Source: an uncultured Saprospiraceae bacterium (GTDB lineage Bacteria > Bacteroidota > Bacteroidia > Chitinophagales > Saprospiraceae). From it: a DNA stretch of 12,806 nt. A program made the translations under genes and the position numbers. Shown here in pieces: positions 1 to 8,200 of this stretch; the stretch's first letter is position 1, and every line of letters begins with the position of its first letter. The notes beneath the pieces are model-generated. The model was given only the letters and a program-made list of their open reading frames with translations, did not search any database and was not told the DNA's origin. The stretch covers positions 1 through 12,806 of the forward strand of contig CALBVQ010000002.1 of the NCBI GenBank assembly GCA_937969485.1, written 5' to 3'.

Positions 1-48
1 CCTTAAAGTGCATTTTAATTGCTTAATAATTTTAGATTTCTAACTCCT

Positions 49-549
49 ATGACACTACGTATCTTTTCTTTATTATTGCTACTTTTAATGTGTCAGTGCA
101 ATACCAACAAACCAATAAGTATGGAATCCTCGAAAGAAAAAGCTAAGTTGCTACAAGTTGAAAAAGGTCTTGAAAATGTCAGCGAGGCACTACTCATGGA
201 AAGGTACGCTAGAACCAAGTCTAAGAATTCATCAGCTTTTAAGGTCTTTGTAAATGGCGATGTATACTCTATTTCCAAAGGTAGAAACACCAAGTTCGAT
301 AGCGAGTTCGTAACGTATCGAAAACTTCACACACTAGGTAAAGGTGAACTCGATAAGCTAAAGTCAATGATCACCGACTATGCAATACCTTTTGCTCAAA
401 ACCCCACTCAAAAAATGATAGATCAACCGACCAGCAATATCGATTGGTATTTCTATCTAGATAAAGAGGTCTACGTAAATTCTCAAGAGCAAAGATTTTC
501 TTTTCAACCCAAGTTTGCGAGGAAAATAAGCAGATTACTCAACAAGTAG
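49..549 (+). CDS. Small lipoprotein of unknown function
   Basis: I do not recognise this protein of about 166 residues. The frame extends upstream to a TTG at 19, but the ATG at 49 gives a textbook lipoprotein signal (MTLRIF, a run of leucines, then LLMCQC) and is preferred. Either cysteine of the MCQC stretch could be the lipidated one. The mature part begins with a charged, probably helical segment (SSKEKAK to about residue 55). A short beta-rich part follows, with KVFVNGDVYSI, then KLHTLGKGELDKLK and a Trp/Tyr-rich WYFYL patch. A beta pair followed by a 'threshold helix' of this sort occurs in several small unnamed lipoproteins, but that comparison is inference. It is convergent with the CotH-like gene, with 101 bp between the stop codons. 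Its own promoter lies at or beyond the window edge. Confidence 0.72.
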   Translation: MTLRIFSLLLLLLMCQCNTNKPISMESSKEKAKLLQVEKGLENVSEALLMERYARTKSKNSSAFKVFVNGDVYSISKGRNTKFDSEFVTYRKLHTLGKGELDKLKSMITDYAIPFAQNPTQKMIDQPTSNIDWYFYLDKEVYVNSQEQRFSFQPKFARKISRLLNK

Positions 550-575
550 GAACGCACTCAACAAGTAAAGAAGCA
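538..575 (+). repeat. 19-bp imperfect tandem duplication across a stop codon
   Basis: Positions 538-556 and 557-575 are two adjacent 19-bp units that agree at 15 of 19 positions. Both begin CTCAACAAGTA and end GCA. The first copy carries the last codons and TAG stop of the lipoprotein gene. The second lies just downstream. Without the duplication the gene would still end Leu-Asn-Lys-stop (TAA), so the protein end is unaffected. This is probably a local slippage duplication that has since diverged. Confidence 0.6.
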
Positions 576-626
576 CTCGACAGGAATTCCCTCATGGCTT
601 AATGATATGATTGTTTTTTTTGGCGA

Positions 627-643
627 AATTCTAAAACAGAATT
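627..643. other. Small inverted repeat between convergent genes
   Basis: AATTCT at 627-632 pairs with AGAATT at 638-643 around a 5-nt loop, in the 101-bp gap between two convergent genes. A T8 run lies just before it at 614-621 on the + strand. Neither strand has a T-run directly after the stem, so it does not look like a canonical intrinsic terminator. It could still mark the 3' ends of both transcripts. Weak stem, low certainty. Confidence 0.25.
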
Positions 644-650
644 GGTATAA

Positions 651-2210
651 TTACTCTTTTATCAATTTCTGGAATGAAGCTTTATCTTCACTGGCATCAG
701 GTTGAAAGTGAACAAAATACAGACCAGTTACAAGGTTAGTTATATTTATTCTTAGCGCCTTAGATTCCTCTATTTTGTAGTCACTAACTACTAGTCCTAC
801 ACTATTTAGAATTGTCAGCATTCCACTTTGGTTCCCTTGAAATTGTATGTTTAGGACATCTGAACTAGGATTAGGATAGATCTTGAATTCAGGTTCTTGC
901 TTCCAGTCATGGTTAGAAACTGTACATGAGAGTTCTCCAGTTACATATGAATACTTCTGTGCAGTAAATGATTTAAGCCCATACACTGTTCCGCCACCAG
1001 GTCCACCGCCTCCTAAATTTACATTGCTTTCAATGTTGGTATTGAAATTAGCATCAGAGTACTGTTTGTTTGTATCGGCATAGACAGACTCAGCTATCAA
1101 GTCCTTTAGCCCATCAATTTTGGGCTCCATATAGCTTGGGTCGAAATAAGTTAGGTTGATCTGGCAAAGTGCATTTTTGTACTGCTCATATAAAGTAGTG
1201 CTGTTGAAAATATTCTGTAATAAAGGTCGATCATTTGCTGAGAAGTTAAATGCAAGTGTAGTTATGTTATTTCCTCCTATTCCCGCAGCATAAGTGCCAA
1301 ACGATTCATTTCCATCCCACTTGATCCATTCCCACTTATCAGTAGTTAGGTTGTGGTAAATGTAGTAGTTACGGGCGGAGTTTGTATAGCTATCAAGATT
1401 ACTAAATAGGTTGTCTAGTGCGGCAGATTTTAGGTAATCATCAAGCTCAATTACATTTGCCAAGTTATTTTCGAATTCTACTGCACTCGTATTATCAATG
1501 AAACTGGTGAGTTCAATAAGATCAGTCCAGTCGTTTTCATCTTCATTTGTTTTTAGTTCGTATCGTTCTTCATAAGAGGACTGAGCTTCACCATAATATT
1601 TCAAATCAGCAGGATTTCCTCCTCCAGCAGGCCCATTGCCAAAATTGGCTCCAGCTTTAAATAAGTTACCGTCGTCATCCTTAATTTTCCAATCCAAGAA
1701 TTGATCATCAATTTGTTCAATGATTGTGTAAAATCCCCACAGCGTTCCATTGAAATACACATTAGCAAAGTTGGCTCTAGGAGCTGGTACACCTACTGCT
1801 CGAGCTACATCGAAGAATATTTTTTCTCGCATCAAGCTTGGGTCTTTGAACCCATTACTGAAGTTTAGCTTCTTAATGCCGTCGTAATCTTGACCGGATA
1901 CGTATTTGTTAAAATCGATCTTAAAGGATTTCTTGTTTCCCGGATGCCCGTAACTCGAATTGCCTTTCAAACGAATACCTACGTCAGGAAAAATGTAAGT
2001 CCCTGTCTCATCTGTCAATTCAAGATCAGCTTTCATATATGTCTCAGTCTCGTAGTTAGTAGTTAAACTGTCCCAAAAATTAGTTTGCTTGAAAGTGAGT
2101 TCTATAGTTACTACCTGATCCTTAGCGAATATATTGTCGCCGTCAATTTGTGAATAAATGGATGAAAATGAAAGTAATAGAGAAAATGAGAGTAAAAGCT
2201 GTTTCAACAT
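651..2210 (-). CDS. CotH kinase-like secreted protein with T9SS C-terminal sorting domain
   Basis: A 519-residue secreted protein. Residues 1-20 form a signal peptide ending IYS before Gln21. Residues about 30-395 match the CotH kinase-like family: RLKGNSS (80-86), KKSFKIDF (93-100), a REKIFFDVAR segment (128-137) followed by GVPAPRANFANVYFNG (140-155), NLDSY with Asp273, NYYIYHN (281-287) and WIKWDGNESFG with Asp299. In Bacillus CotH two aspartates in equivalent motifs are essential for protein kinase activity; Asp273 and Asp299 fit by position. A Gly/Pro linker (400-407) leads to a type-A T9SS sorting domain from about residue 442, with YPNP (445-448), GLYFV and a closing KLIKE. The inferred fate is export to the periplasm by Sec and then through T9SS to the surface or medium. 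The substrate is unknown. A -7-like element on the minus strand at 2276-2283 (TATCTTTA) is a weak promoter candidate. Confidence 0.9.
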   Translation of the reverse strand: MLKQLLLSFSLLLSFSSIYSQIDGDNIFAKDQVVTIELTFKQTNFWDSLTTNYETETYMKADLELTDETGTYIFPDVGIRLKGNSSYGHPGNKKSFKIDFNKYVSGQDYDGIKKLNFSNGFKDPSLMREKIFFDVARAVGVPAPRANFANVYFNGTLWGFYTIIEQIDDQFLDWKIKDDDGNLFKAGANFGNGPAGGGNPADLKYYGEAQSSYEERYELKTNEDENDWTDLIELTSFIDNTSAVEFENNLANVIELDDYLKSAALDNLFSNLDSYTNSARNYYIYHNLTTDKWEWIKWDGNESFGTYAAGIGGNNITTLAFNFSANDRPLLQNIFNSTTLYEQYKNALCQINLTYFDPSYMEPKIDGLKDLIAESVYADTNKQYSDANFNTNIESNVNLGGGGPGGGTVYGLKSFTAQKYSYVTGELSCTVSNHDWKQEPEFKIYPNPSSDVLNIQFQGNQSGMLTILNSVGLVVSDYKIEESKALRINITNLVTGLYFVHFQPDASEDKASFQKLIKE

Positions 2211-2524
2211 TGTTACGGTTTAAATACTAGATTGTGATATTAGACTGTCAGCGCATGTGAAAGTTTAATCAATTCTAAAGATAGCTATTATTTTATACCC
2301 TAAATATGCAAAAAGATGTCAATTACGAGATCAAACACCCTCGATATTGGGAAACGTCCAGCTCTTTTGATGCTCACCATTGTGGTGTCCACGTTTCTGC
2401 TTCAAAAGAACTTTTGAGCTTCACATTCTCTTTGTATTTTAAACTCTCATTATGAAAATCTAATGCATGATTCGGGTTAAAAGGATAAGATCCTATTAAA
2501 GGAGCGTTGTTCACTCGCTGAAAA
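2211..2524. other. Intergenic stretch with no convincing gene
   Basis: These 314 bp separate two minus-strand genes. The part nearest the CotH-like gene is A/T-rich and probably holds its promoter. The rest contains two short open frames that overlap on opposite strands: plus 2306-2455 (49 codons from ATG) and a minus frame running through 2524-2374. Neither has a recognisable motif or a good upstream signal. There is also a nested inverted repeat: GAAACGT at 2351-2357 with ACGTTTC at 2391-2397, enclosing CACCA 2375-2379 with TGGTG 2383-2387. That could be a weak 3' structure for the propeller gene or part of a decayed gene. Confidence 0.4.
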
Positions 2525-3619
2525 TTATAGCTTGAAGAGGAAAGGACTGAAGCCGATACCATCAAATTTATAGATCCCAGCTTCATGACTCATCGCCCAC
2601 ACTCCATCATCCTTGTCAATGAAAAGTGCAAAGACCGTGGCATCCACATCATTTTGTTGAACTTTATAAGGGATGATTTCAGTTGGTGTTTTCTTGTAAA
2701 TTCCCATTGAATAGGAGGCTGCCCATAGATTACCTTGAGTATCTTCTTTCACAGATTGAAAATAGGGTAAGCTTTCCAAAGCAGCCTGGGGAATCGAGGG
2801 CATGCCGTTCTCACTTGTAAAATCAAGATAAGCTCCACTATCATTCCATATTGCTTTTTCCTTGATGGTGTAGACCTCACGAAAGTTTGTAAACCAGAAT
2901 TTGTCGTTCTTGTCATGTAAAATAGAACGTATACCAAGAGATCCGCCTGCTGGAGTGAAAGTCATTTTATCTTGATATAGCCAGCTGACTGATTTGCCAT
3001 CATAACGGCCTACTCCTGCTGCCGCTGTGCCGAACCATATATGTCCCTTATTGTCTTTGTATATTTCGTATAAGCCCAACGGACTATAAGAGGCTAATGG
3101 GTGCCGCTGGTAAAATGCTTCACTATATTCCGTTGGAAAGAATCGCATAAAATGCAGATTTTGCCCGTCATACCGATATGCACCATCCTTCTCGAAACCC
3201 ATTCTAAACCATAAATCATCAGGACTTAATTCCCAGTCGGCCTGCTCGATAATCAAATCAGAGAAAGGTAGCATTTCGAATCCACTGCCATCATATCGAC
3301 ACACTCCATCCGTCGTGTCTAAGTAAATATTTCCGTGCTTATCCTCTTGAAATCCTAAAATTCTACCTCTGAACAAAGTTTCAGGAATCTCTAATTCATA
3401 TAATTTAGCACCATCATAATAAGAACTGCTATTTTCATCTCCTCCAAACCAGATTCTACCCTTGCTATCTTGGAACATCGCCCATATGTTTTTCAATGTA
3501 TGGGCTTCGATTGTATCATCCGTTCTTGAATTATTGATTTCACTGTGGGACTTACATGAAGTAATTCCCAAAATAAGTACCAGAGAAAGTAAGGTTAATA
3601 TCTTTGATTGATTTGTCAT
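2525..3619 (-). CDS. Reg_prop beta-propeller lipoprotein (two-component sensor-like propeller without kinase)
   Basis: A 364-residue lipoprotein with a signal sequence ending in the lipobox GITSC (Cys22). The mature protein consists of repeated units of the ligand_gated/Reg_prop type, with the shape 'xxDxxGxIWFGT..GvxrYDG'. I count seven: near residues 49-70, 91-111, 130-152, 186-208, 234-250, 290-310 and 333-354. The last ends in YKFDG just before the C-terminus, so the propeller looks complete. In Bacteroidota such repeats usually form the periplasmic sensor of hybrid two-component systems. Here there is no Y_Y_Y domain, membrane helix or kinase, so the protein is probably an envelope-anchored binding or scaffold protein. 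The ligand is unknown. It is codirectional with the upstream aat operon, 66 bp away, so it may be co-transcribed or have its own start. Confidence 0.85.
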   Translation of the reverse strand: MTNQSKILTLLSLVLILGITSCKSHSEINNSRTDDTIEAHTLKNIWAMFQDSKGRIWFGGDENSSSYYDGAKLYELEIPETLFRGRILGFQEDKHGNIYLDTTDGVCRYDGSGFEMLPFSDLIIEQADWELSPDDLWFRMGFEKDGAYRYDGQNLHFMRFFPTEYSEAFYQRHPLASYSPLGLYEIYKDNKGHIWFGTAAAGVGRYDGKSVSWLYQDKMTFTPAGGSLGIRSILHDKNDKFWFTNFREVYTIKEKAIWNDSGAYLDFTSENGMPSIPQAALESLPYFQSVKEDTQGNLWAASYSMGIYKKTPTEIIPYKVQQNDVDATVFALFIDKDDGVWAMSHEAGIYKFDGIGFSPFLFKL

Positions 3620-3685
3620 AGATGCAAGATAAAAACACTTAAGAGAAACGAAACGAATCTAAACTGTTTAAATCTTCGTTAACAA

Positions 3686-4330
3686 CTATCCCCACTTTTT
3701 CAATAGCCTTAGATATTCTTTTCGAGAAACACATTCCGCACCAAGCGACCTTAGATGCTCACTTTCTTGCTGACAGTCGATAAGCATGAGTCCTTCCTTG
3801 CTTAATTTCCTTACGAAGGAGATAAATCCGTACTTAGACGCATTGCTTTTATGCGAAAACATGGATTCTCCGCTAAACATGTTCCCAAATTTTACACCAT
3901 ATAGACCACCCACAAGTTCTTCTTTATCCCAAACTTCAACCGACTGAACATGACCTAATTTGTGTAATTTCGTATAAGCCTCGACCATATCATCAGTAAT
4001 CCAAGTACCAAACTGACCTTCCCTATAAGCAGCTCTGCACTCACGGATCACTCTTGAAAAGGCCTCGTTATATGTCACGCGAAATGCCTGCTTGTTAAAA
4101 AGCGGCCGCATAGATTTTGAAACCTTTAGCTTGTGCGGATAGAGAACCATTCGTGGATCAAGAGACCACCATATGATCGGATCATGTTCATTATACCAGG
4201 GGAATATTCCACTCTTATATGCCAACATAAGTCGATCAGGCGAAAGGTCTCCACCTATCGCAACAATTCCACGAGGCGTGGTTGTTTCTGCTGAAGGAAA
4301 GTGTAGTTCATCCCCCAGGTATGGAATCAT
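3686..4330 (-). CDS. aat: Leucyl/phenylalanyl-tRNA--protein transferase
   Basis: A 214-residue cytoplasmic enzyme that moves Leu or Phe from its tRNA to the N-terminus of proteins beginning with Lys or Arg, marking them for Clp degradation in the bacterial N-degron pathway. Family landmarks are present in order: AIGGDLSPDRL and GIFPWY (24-46), WWSLDPR (54-60; the usual form is WWSPDPR), TWI (109-111), GHVQSVEVW (126-134), GGLYG (141-145), FSGESMFS with Glu155 (152-159), LIDCQ with Asp185 (183-187), then HLRSLGA. The Glu and Asp/Gln positions correspond to those implicated in catalysis in the E. coli enzyme. Length is normal for the short form. The start codon overlaps the clpS stop as ATGA, the classic sign of translational coupling, so Aat and ClpS are made together. 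Confidence 0.96.
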   Translation of the reverse strand: MIPYLGDELHFPSAETTTPRGIVAIGGDLSPDRLMLAYKSGIFPWYNEHDPIIWWSLDPRMVLYPHKLKVSKSMRPLFNKQAFRVTYNEAFSRVIRECRAAYREGQFGTWITDDMVEAYTKLHKLGHVQSVEVWDKEELVGGLYGVKFGNMFSGESMFSHKSNASKYGFISFVRKLSKEGLMLIDCQQESEHLRSLGAECVSRKEYLRLLKKWG

Positions 4331-4635
4331 GAATTTTCTTTTGTAGACTCAATAACAGCTGACAATCCTCGTTCACACAAAGCATCTTTCATTGGCTTTA
4401 AAACCGAAAAACTGTCTGTTTTGGCGCAAGCCTTTCCTTTGTAGTGAATCAATAAAGAACATTGTTCGGCCTGTTCCATAGTATGGTCGCACACTTCCAT
4501 AAAGCACTTTATCACCCAGTCGAAGGTATTATGATCGTCATTATACACAACGAGCTGATGACCGAAATCTACATCTAGCAGAGTATCTACATCGACCAGT
4601 TCTTCTATATCTGTGCTGTTAAATATATCTACCAT
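4327..4635 (-). CDS. clpS: ATP-dependent Clp protease adaptor ClpS
   Basis: A 102-residue adaptor that binds N-terminal Leu, Phe, Tyr or Trp degrons and delivers them to a Clp ATPase. The first 25 residues are a strongly acidic extension (8 Asp/Glu in the first 23), typical of the flexible arm engaged by the unfoldase. The core carries VVYNDDHNTFDWVI, with the degron-binding Asn32, Asp33 and Asp34, then CDHTMEQAEQCS and LIHYKGKA with His64, matching E. coli His66. The residue aligned with the specificity gatekeeper Met40 of E. coli is Phe38. The gene is second in its operon: 8 bp after the peroxiredoxin stop, and overlapping the aat start by 3 bp. Partner Clp genes are not in the window. Confidence 0.96.
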   Translation of the reverse strand: MVDIFNSTDIEELVDVDTLLDVDFGHQLVVYNDDHNTFDWVIKCFMEVCDHTMEQAEQCSLLIHYKGKACAKTDSFSVLKPMKDALCERGLSAVIESTKENS

Positions 4636-4643
4636 TATTACTA

Positions 4644-5114
4644 CTAATTTAAAGCTGCTAGTGATTTTTGGATAGCGGCAAAGTCAGGTTGTTCGCCCGC
4701 ATCTTCCAACACTTCTGCATACTGAATAATTCCATTACTATCCACTACAAACGCAGAACGTTTAGAAACTCCTTTCATACCTAATACAAATTGATCATAA
4801 AGTGACCCGTATGAGCGAGAGGCCTCCTTATTAAAATCGCTTAAAAGCTTAAAGTTATAATTTTCAGCCTTCTTAAACTGTTCTAAGGTAAATAAAGAGT
4901 CCACACTTATACCTATAACCTCCGCATTTAGCGATTCATATTTATTGTAAGAATCTCTGATTGTACATAATTCTGCCGTGCATACTCCAGTAAAAGCCAG
5001 TGGAAAAAATAGGATTACAAGGTTTTTACCTTTATAGTCGCTAAGTTTTACCTCGTTCTTTTCTGTACTGAATAGGTTGAATTCTGGAGCTTTGTCGCCT
5101 TTTGATAATGTCAT
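4644..5114 (-). CDS. Thiol peroxiredoxin, BCP/AhpE-like (AhpC/TSA family)
   Basis: A 156-residue cytoplasmic peroxidase that reduces hydrogen peroxide or organic peroxides using thioredoxin-type donors. The active-site motif PxxxTxxC is seen as PLAFTGVC: Pro38, Thr42 and peroxidatic Cys45. Arg119 in KRSAFVVD is the usual supporting arginine. A second cysteine at Cys50 has the C-x4-C spacing of E. coli BCP (45/50), suggesting an intramolecular disulfide (atypical 2-Cys), although overall wording such as FFPLAFTGVC also resembles AhpE-type enzymes. Length is normal and no signal peptide is seen. It is the first gene of prx-clpS-aat on the minus strand, with 106 bp of A/T-rich DNA upstream that includes a promoter candidate. 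The exact subfamily and reductant are uncertain. Confidence 0.92.
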   Translation of the reverse strand: MTLSKGDKAPEFNLFSTEKNEVKLSDYKGKNLVILFFPLAFTGVCTAELCTIRDSYNKYESLNAEVIGISVDSLFTLEQFKKAENYNFKLLSDFNKEASRSYGSLYDQFVLGMKGVSKRSAFVVDSNGIIQYAEVLEDAGEQPDFAAIQKSLAALN

Positions 5115-5142
5115 TTTTTTTCTTTAGTCCTCTTTGTGAAAT

Positions 5143-5150
5143 TAAATATA
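5143..5150 (-). promoter_or_regulatory. Candidate -7 promoter element for the prx-clpS-aat operon
   Basis: On the minus strand this reads TATATTTA, matching 7 of 8 positions of the Bacteroidota -7 consensus TAnnTTTG. It lies about 28 nt before the peroxiredoxin ATG, a sensible distance. No clear -33 TTTG box is visible and the surrounding DNA is very A/T-rich, so a chance match is possible. Confidence 0.25.
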
Positions 5151-5198
5151 TCGATAATTGAATAAATAATATAAGCTTTAGTTGTTGAATTTTTGATT

Positions 5199-5218
5199 TT
5201 TTGGGCTTCCGCCCAAAA
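5199..5218. repeat. Hairpin, 8-bp arms, TTTTGGGC / GCCCAAAA, copy 1
   Basis: A perfect inverted repeat with arms TTTTGGGC (5199-5206) and GCCCAAAA (5211-5218) around TTCC. On the minus strand it starts 2 nt after the M1 peptidase stop codon and forms a stem capped by GGAA, a GNRA-type tetraloop. Its flanks are T-rich on the 5' side and A-rich on the 3' side in both readings, the opposite of a classic intrinsic terminator. It may stabilise or mark the 3' end of the peptidase mRNA. The same arms recur at 7803-7822. Confidence 0.6.
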
Positions 5219-5220
5219 GT

Positions 5221-8200
5221 CTAGATTCTGTAATTGTTGTATAAATCTATGATATCTAGCTTGTTAAGGTCAAATGTAAATGTGATTTGGTCAAGGAATC
5301 TCATACCTGAAGGTTGATATAATAAGATTGTATCATTGTTGTAAAGAGGAAGGTATATATTGACAACATCAAGAAAACTATACATTATCCCTCCACTAGC
5401 AATTGATTCAAACGATCCGCCATCTGCTTGGCGAGAGATGTAGTACTGTCCGTAATCGAAATATACACGGATATACTTAGGAATGAATTTCACTGGCAGT
5501 GCTGCGTCAACATTTACCGAAAAAGCAGCTCTATTCGATTGACCTATTCTTCCACCTCGCACATTTCCAAGTTTGAATCCTCCATCTTTTACAACAACTT
5601 GGCTTTCGCCAAACCCTCCTTGAGCTGTTCTTGCGAAGAAGAAATCTTCAAAGGCATGGTCTGCTTGACCGCCATAGACTAGGTTTATATTGTTATTTCC
5701 TACACTCGTTGAGTTGCTGCCAGTCGTAAGAACATCGGGTTGAATAGGCATTACCGCACCGTAAACACGGATATTGATATCTTTTTTCTCTGTGTATTGG
5801 TACCTCTGCTTTATGAAACCATCAATCTTCAGTGCTGTCAAGCTTTCATTGAAAATTCCATCGTACTGCATATATTCAGCAGCGACATTAAAATTCATAG
5901 GATGGATTGCTGAATTGTATGATCCCTCATAACTTAGTTCGGTATAGTTTCCACCATCCACGCCATTATCGCCCCACCTTGCTAAAGTATTCTTTATCTC
6001 GAACGCACTGTTCCAAAGACTGGCATTGCCGTGGTTAAGACTGAAAGTAACGGAAGGAACTAAGGTTTCATAAACAATTGCCTCATCAAGCTCACTGGTT
6101 TCATATGAAAATCTGCGTGAGCTTAATTTATAGCTAATCTTTTCTAGCCAACCTTTTTTGACTGTTTGGTCGTATTGTATTCGCCCAGTACCTACAAGCT
6201 GATTGCTACTAGTTCCATACATGGTATTAAAGTTCACTTTCCACTTGGGAAATGGGATAGATAGATTATGCATATTCAAGCCTATCATAAAGCCATCATA
6301 GGCATTCCCACCAATGGCCGGATTGATGAAGAACTGCTTTTTCTTCATGTTGTCGATGCCAGTCAAGAATCCTATTTTTGGTAGTTGGACTCCCTTAGTT
6401 TTCTTGTAATTGTTATCAAGATTAATGTCTAGCATAGTAAAAGACGAATCAATTACAAAGTAGTCGTAATCTGTACCTGGGAAATCTACTATCTCATTAT
6501 TTTGTTTAGCAGTATACCACACTGTTTCAGCAGCCTCACCATTCTTGTAGCCGGTCACAGGGAATGGAGTGTCAAGATCTCCTTTATTCCTAATCTTCAA
6601 AGCATATCCGTCGTCTTTTTTGCGAATGGAGGATAACTTATAGTTCATTTCATCGTCGCTATATATAAAACCTCTAAAGAACCAATCAAGGTTTTCGCCA
6701 GCTTCGTTATTGAAATGTTGGATCACATCCCCTGGTCCAGGGTGCTTGAATTCCCATTCTGTGTATAGTTTTTGCATGATCATGTCAAATTTTTCCTCAC
6801 CCAAATACTGTTCTAAGAATTCAAACGCTACTGCTGGCTTTTCGTAACAACTAAAAAAGTAATTCGTAGTTTCAAAATCATTGGCATGTAGAGAAGGTGC
6901 TTGATCTTGACCACGCTTGATCTGCGCAATTAAAGCAGTCTGTGCCACACTCGCGTCCATCCCTTTGAGAAATCGTGGAGGAAGTCCCATCGTCATGGGT
7001 TCATCATAGAATTCCTGTGTATATCTATGATCATAATAGGAGTTTATTCCTTCGTCAAGCCATGTATGGTCTCTCTCGTTGAATCCCAAAATCCCGTAGA
7101 ACCAGTTGTGCCCAACTTCGTGTGTGATTACACCGTCAAGAGCCTGTGCATTGCCCATTGTTCCGATCACAGTAATCATAGGGTATTCCATACCACCTCC
7201 AGCACTAAGGGCCGACTGTACAGCAGTAGCTTGCGGATATGGGTAGTTTCCCACCTTCTCAGAATAGAATTTTACAGATCGATCTACATACCCAAGCGCG
7301 TCTTGCCATAGCTTCTTTTCAGTATCCGTGTAATACACCCAAGTATCAATAATTTTTCCATTTTTAAGCGAAACTTCTCCTTTTTCGACGTAAAATCTTT
7401 TATCAGCAAACCATCCGAAATCATGCACATTCTCTGCTCTGAAAGTGATAGTTTTCATTCGGTCAGAACTTGGAGGAAAACTCAGGTCGACAATAGTATC
7501 TGCTGCAAGTTCTTTTGTTTCTTGAATTTTAGAATTGATGAATTGAACCTCTTCGTCATTTTGTAGAGTTCCTGTTGAAGCAACGATATAATTGGCAGGA
7601 AGAGTGATGTTAACTTCGTAGTCACCAAATTCAGAATAGAATTCTCCCATATGTAAATACGGCATTTGGTGCCAACCGTCTCTGTCATAGACGGCAGGTT
7701 TTGGGAACCATTGCGTTAACTGGTAGGATTCTCCTACATGGCCAAGTCGACTGAATGAAGCAGGAATTTTTAAGGTAAATGGAATTCGAATTGTCATGTT
7801 TTTTTTGGGCTCGAGCCCAAAAGGTAAATCAAATCTCACAATATCTCTATTCCCTTCCCATTCTCCAAAAGGTACAGCGGTTTCATTTACATAAATCTCC
7901 AAGCCACTAAAATTCCCTCTGTCTTCTTCCTTTGAATAATGGAATTTTGTATTACCATCTCTAAGCCTTTGCTCAGCAAAAGCTGTAGTGCGATCTTTAT
8001 ATGCGTTCCCCCAAAGGTGCAGATATATTTCATTTAATACGTCAGGTGAGTTATTAATGTACTCCATCTCGATTTCACCAGTCAATGTGTGTAAACTGTC
8101 ATCAAGAACTACATTAATTACGTTGTTTACTTGTTGCTGGAAGTACGGTTTACTGGGTAATTCCCAAAGGTTTTCTTGGGCGGAAAGTCCATTGTGAAAT

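Noticed and set aside
19..48. Longer N-terminus for the first lipoprotein from a TTG at 19
   Set aside because: The ATG at 49 begins directly at a standard lipoprotein signal peptide; the extra ten residues would sit awkwardly before it.
883..1083. Plus-strand 66-codon frame inside the CotH-like gene
   Set aside because: Antisense shadow of a clear minus-strand gene; its Pro-rich part is the reverse of the Gly-rich linker.
5199..5218. Intrinsic terminator after the M1 peptidase gene
   Set aside because: The stem is good, but on the minus strand it is followed by A's rather than a T-run, so the canonical pattern is missing. Kept as a repeat/hairpin only.
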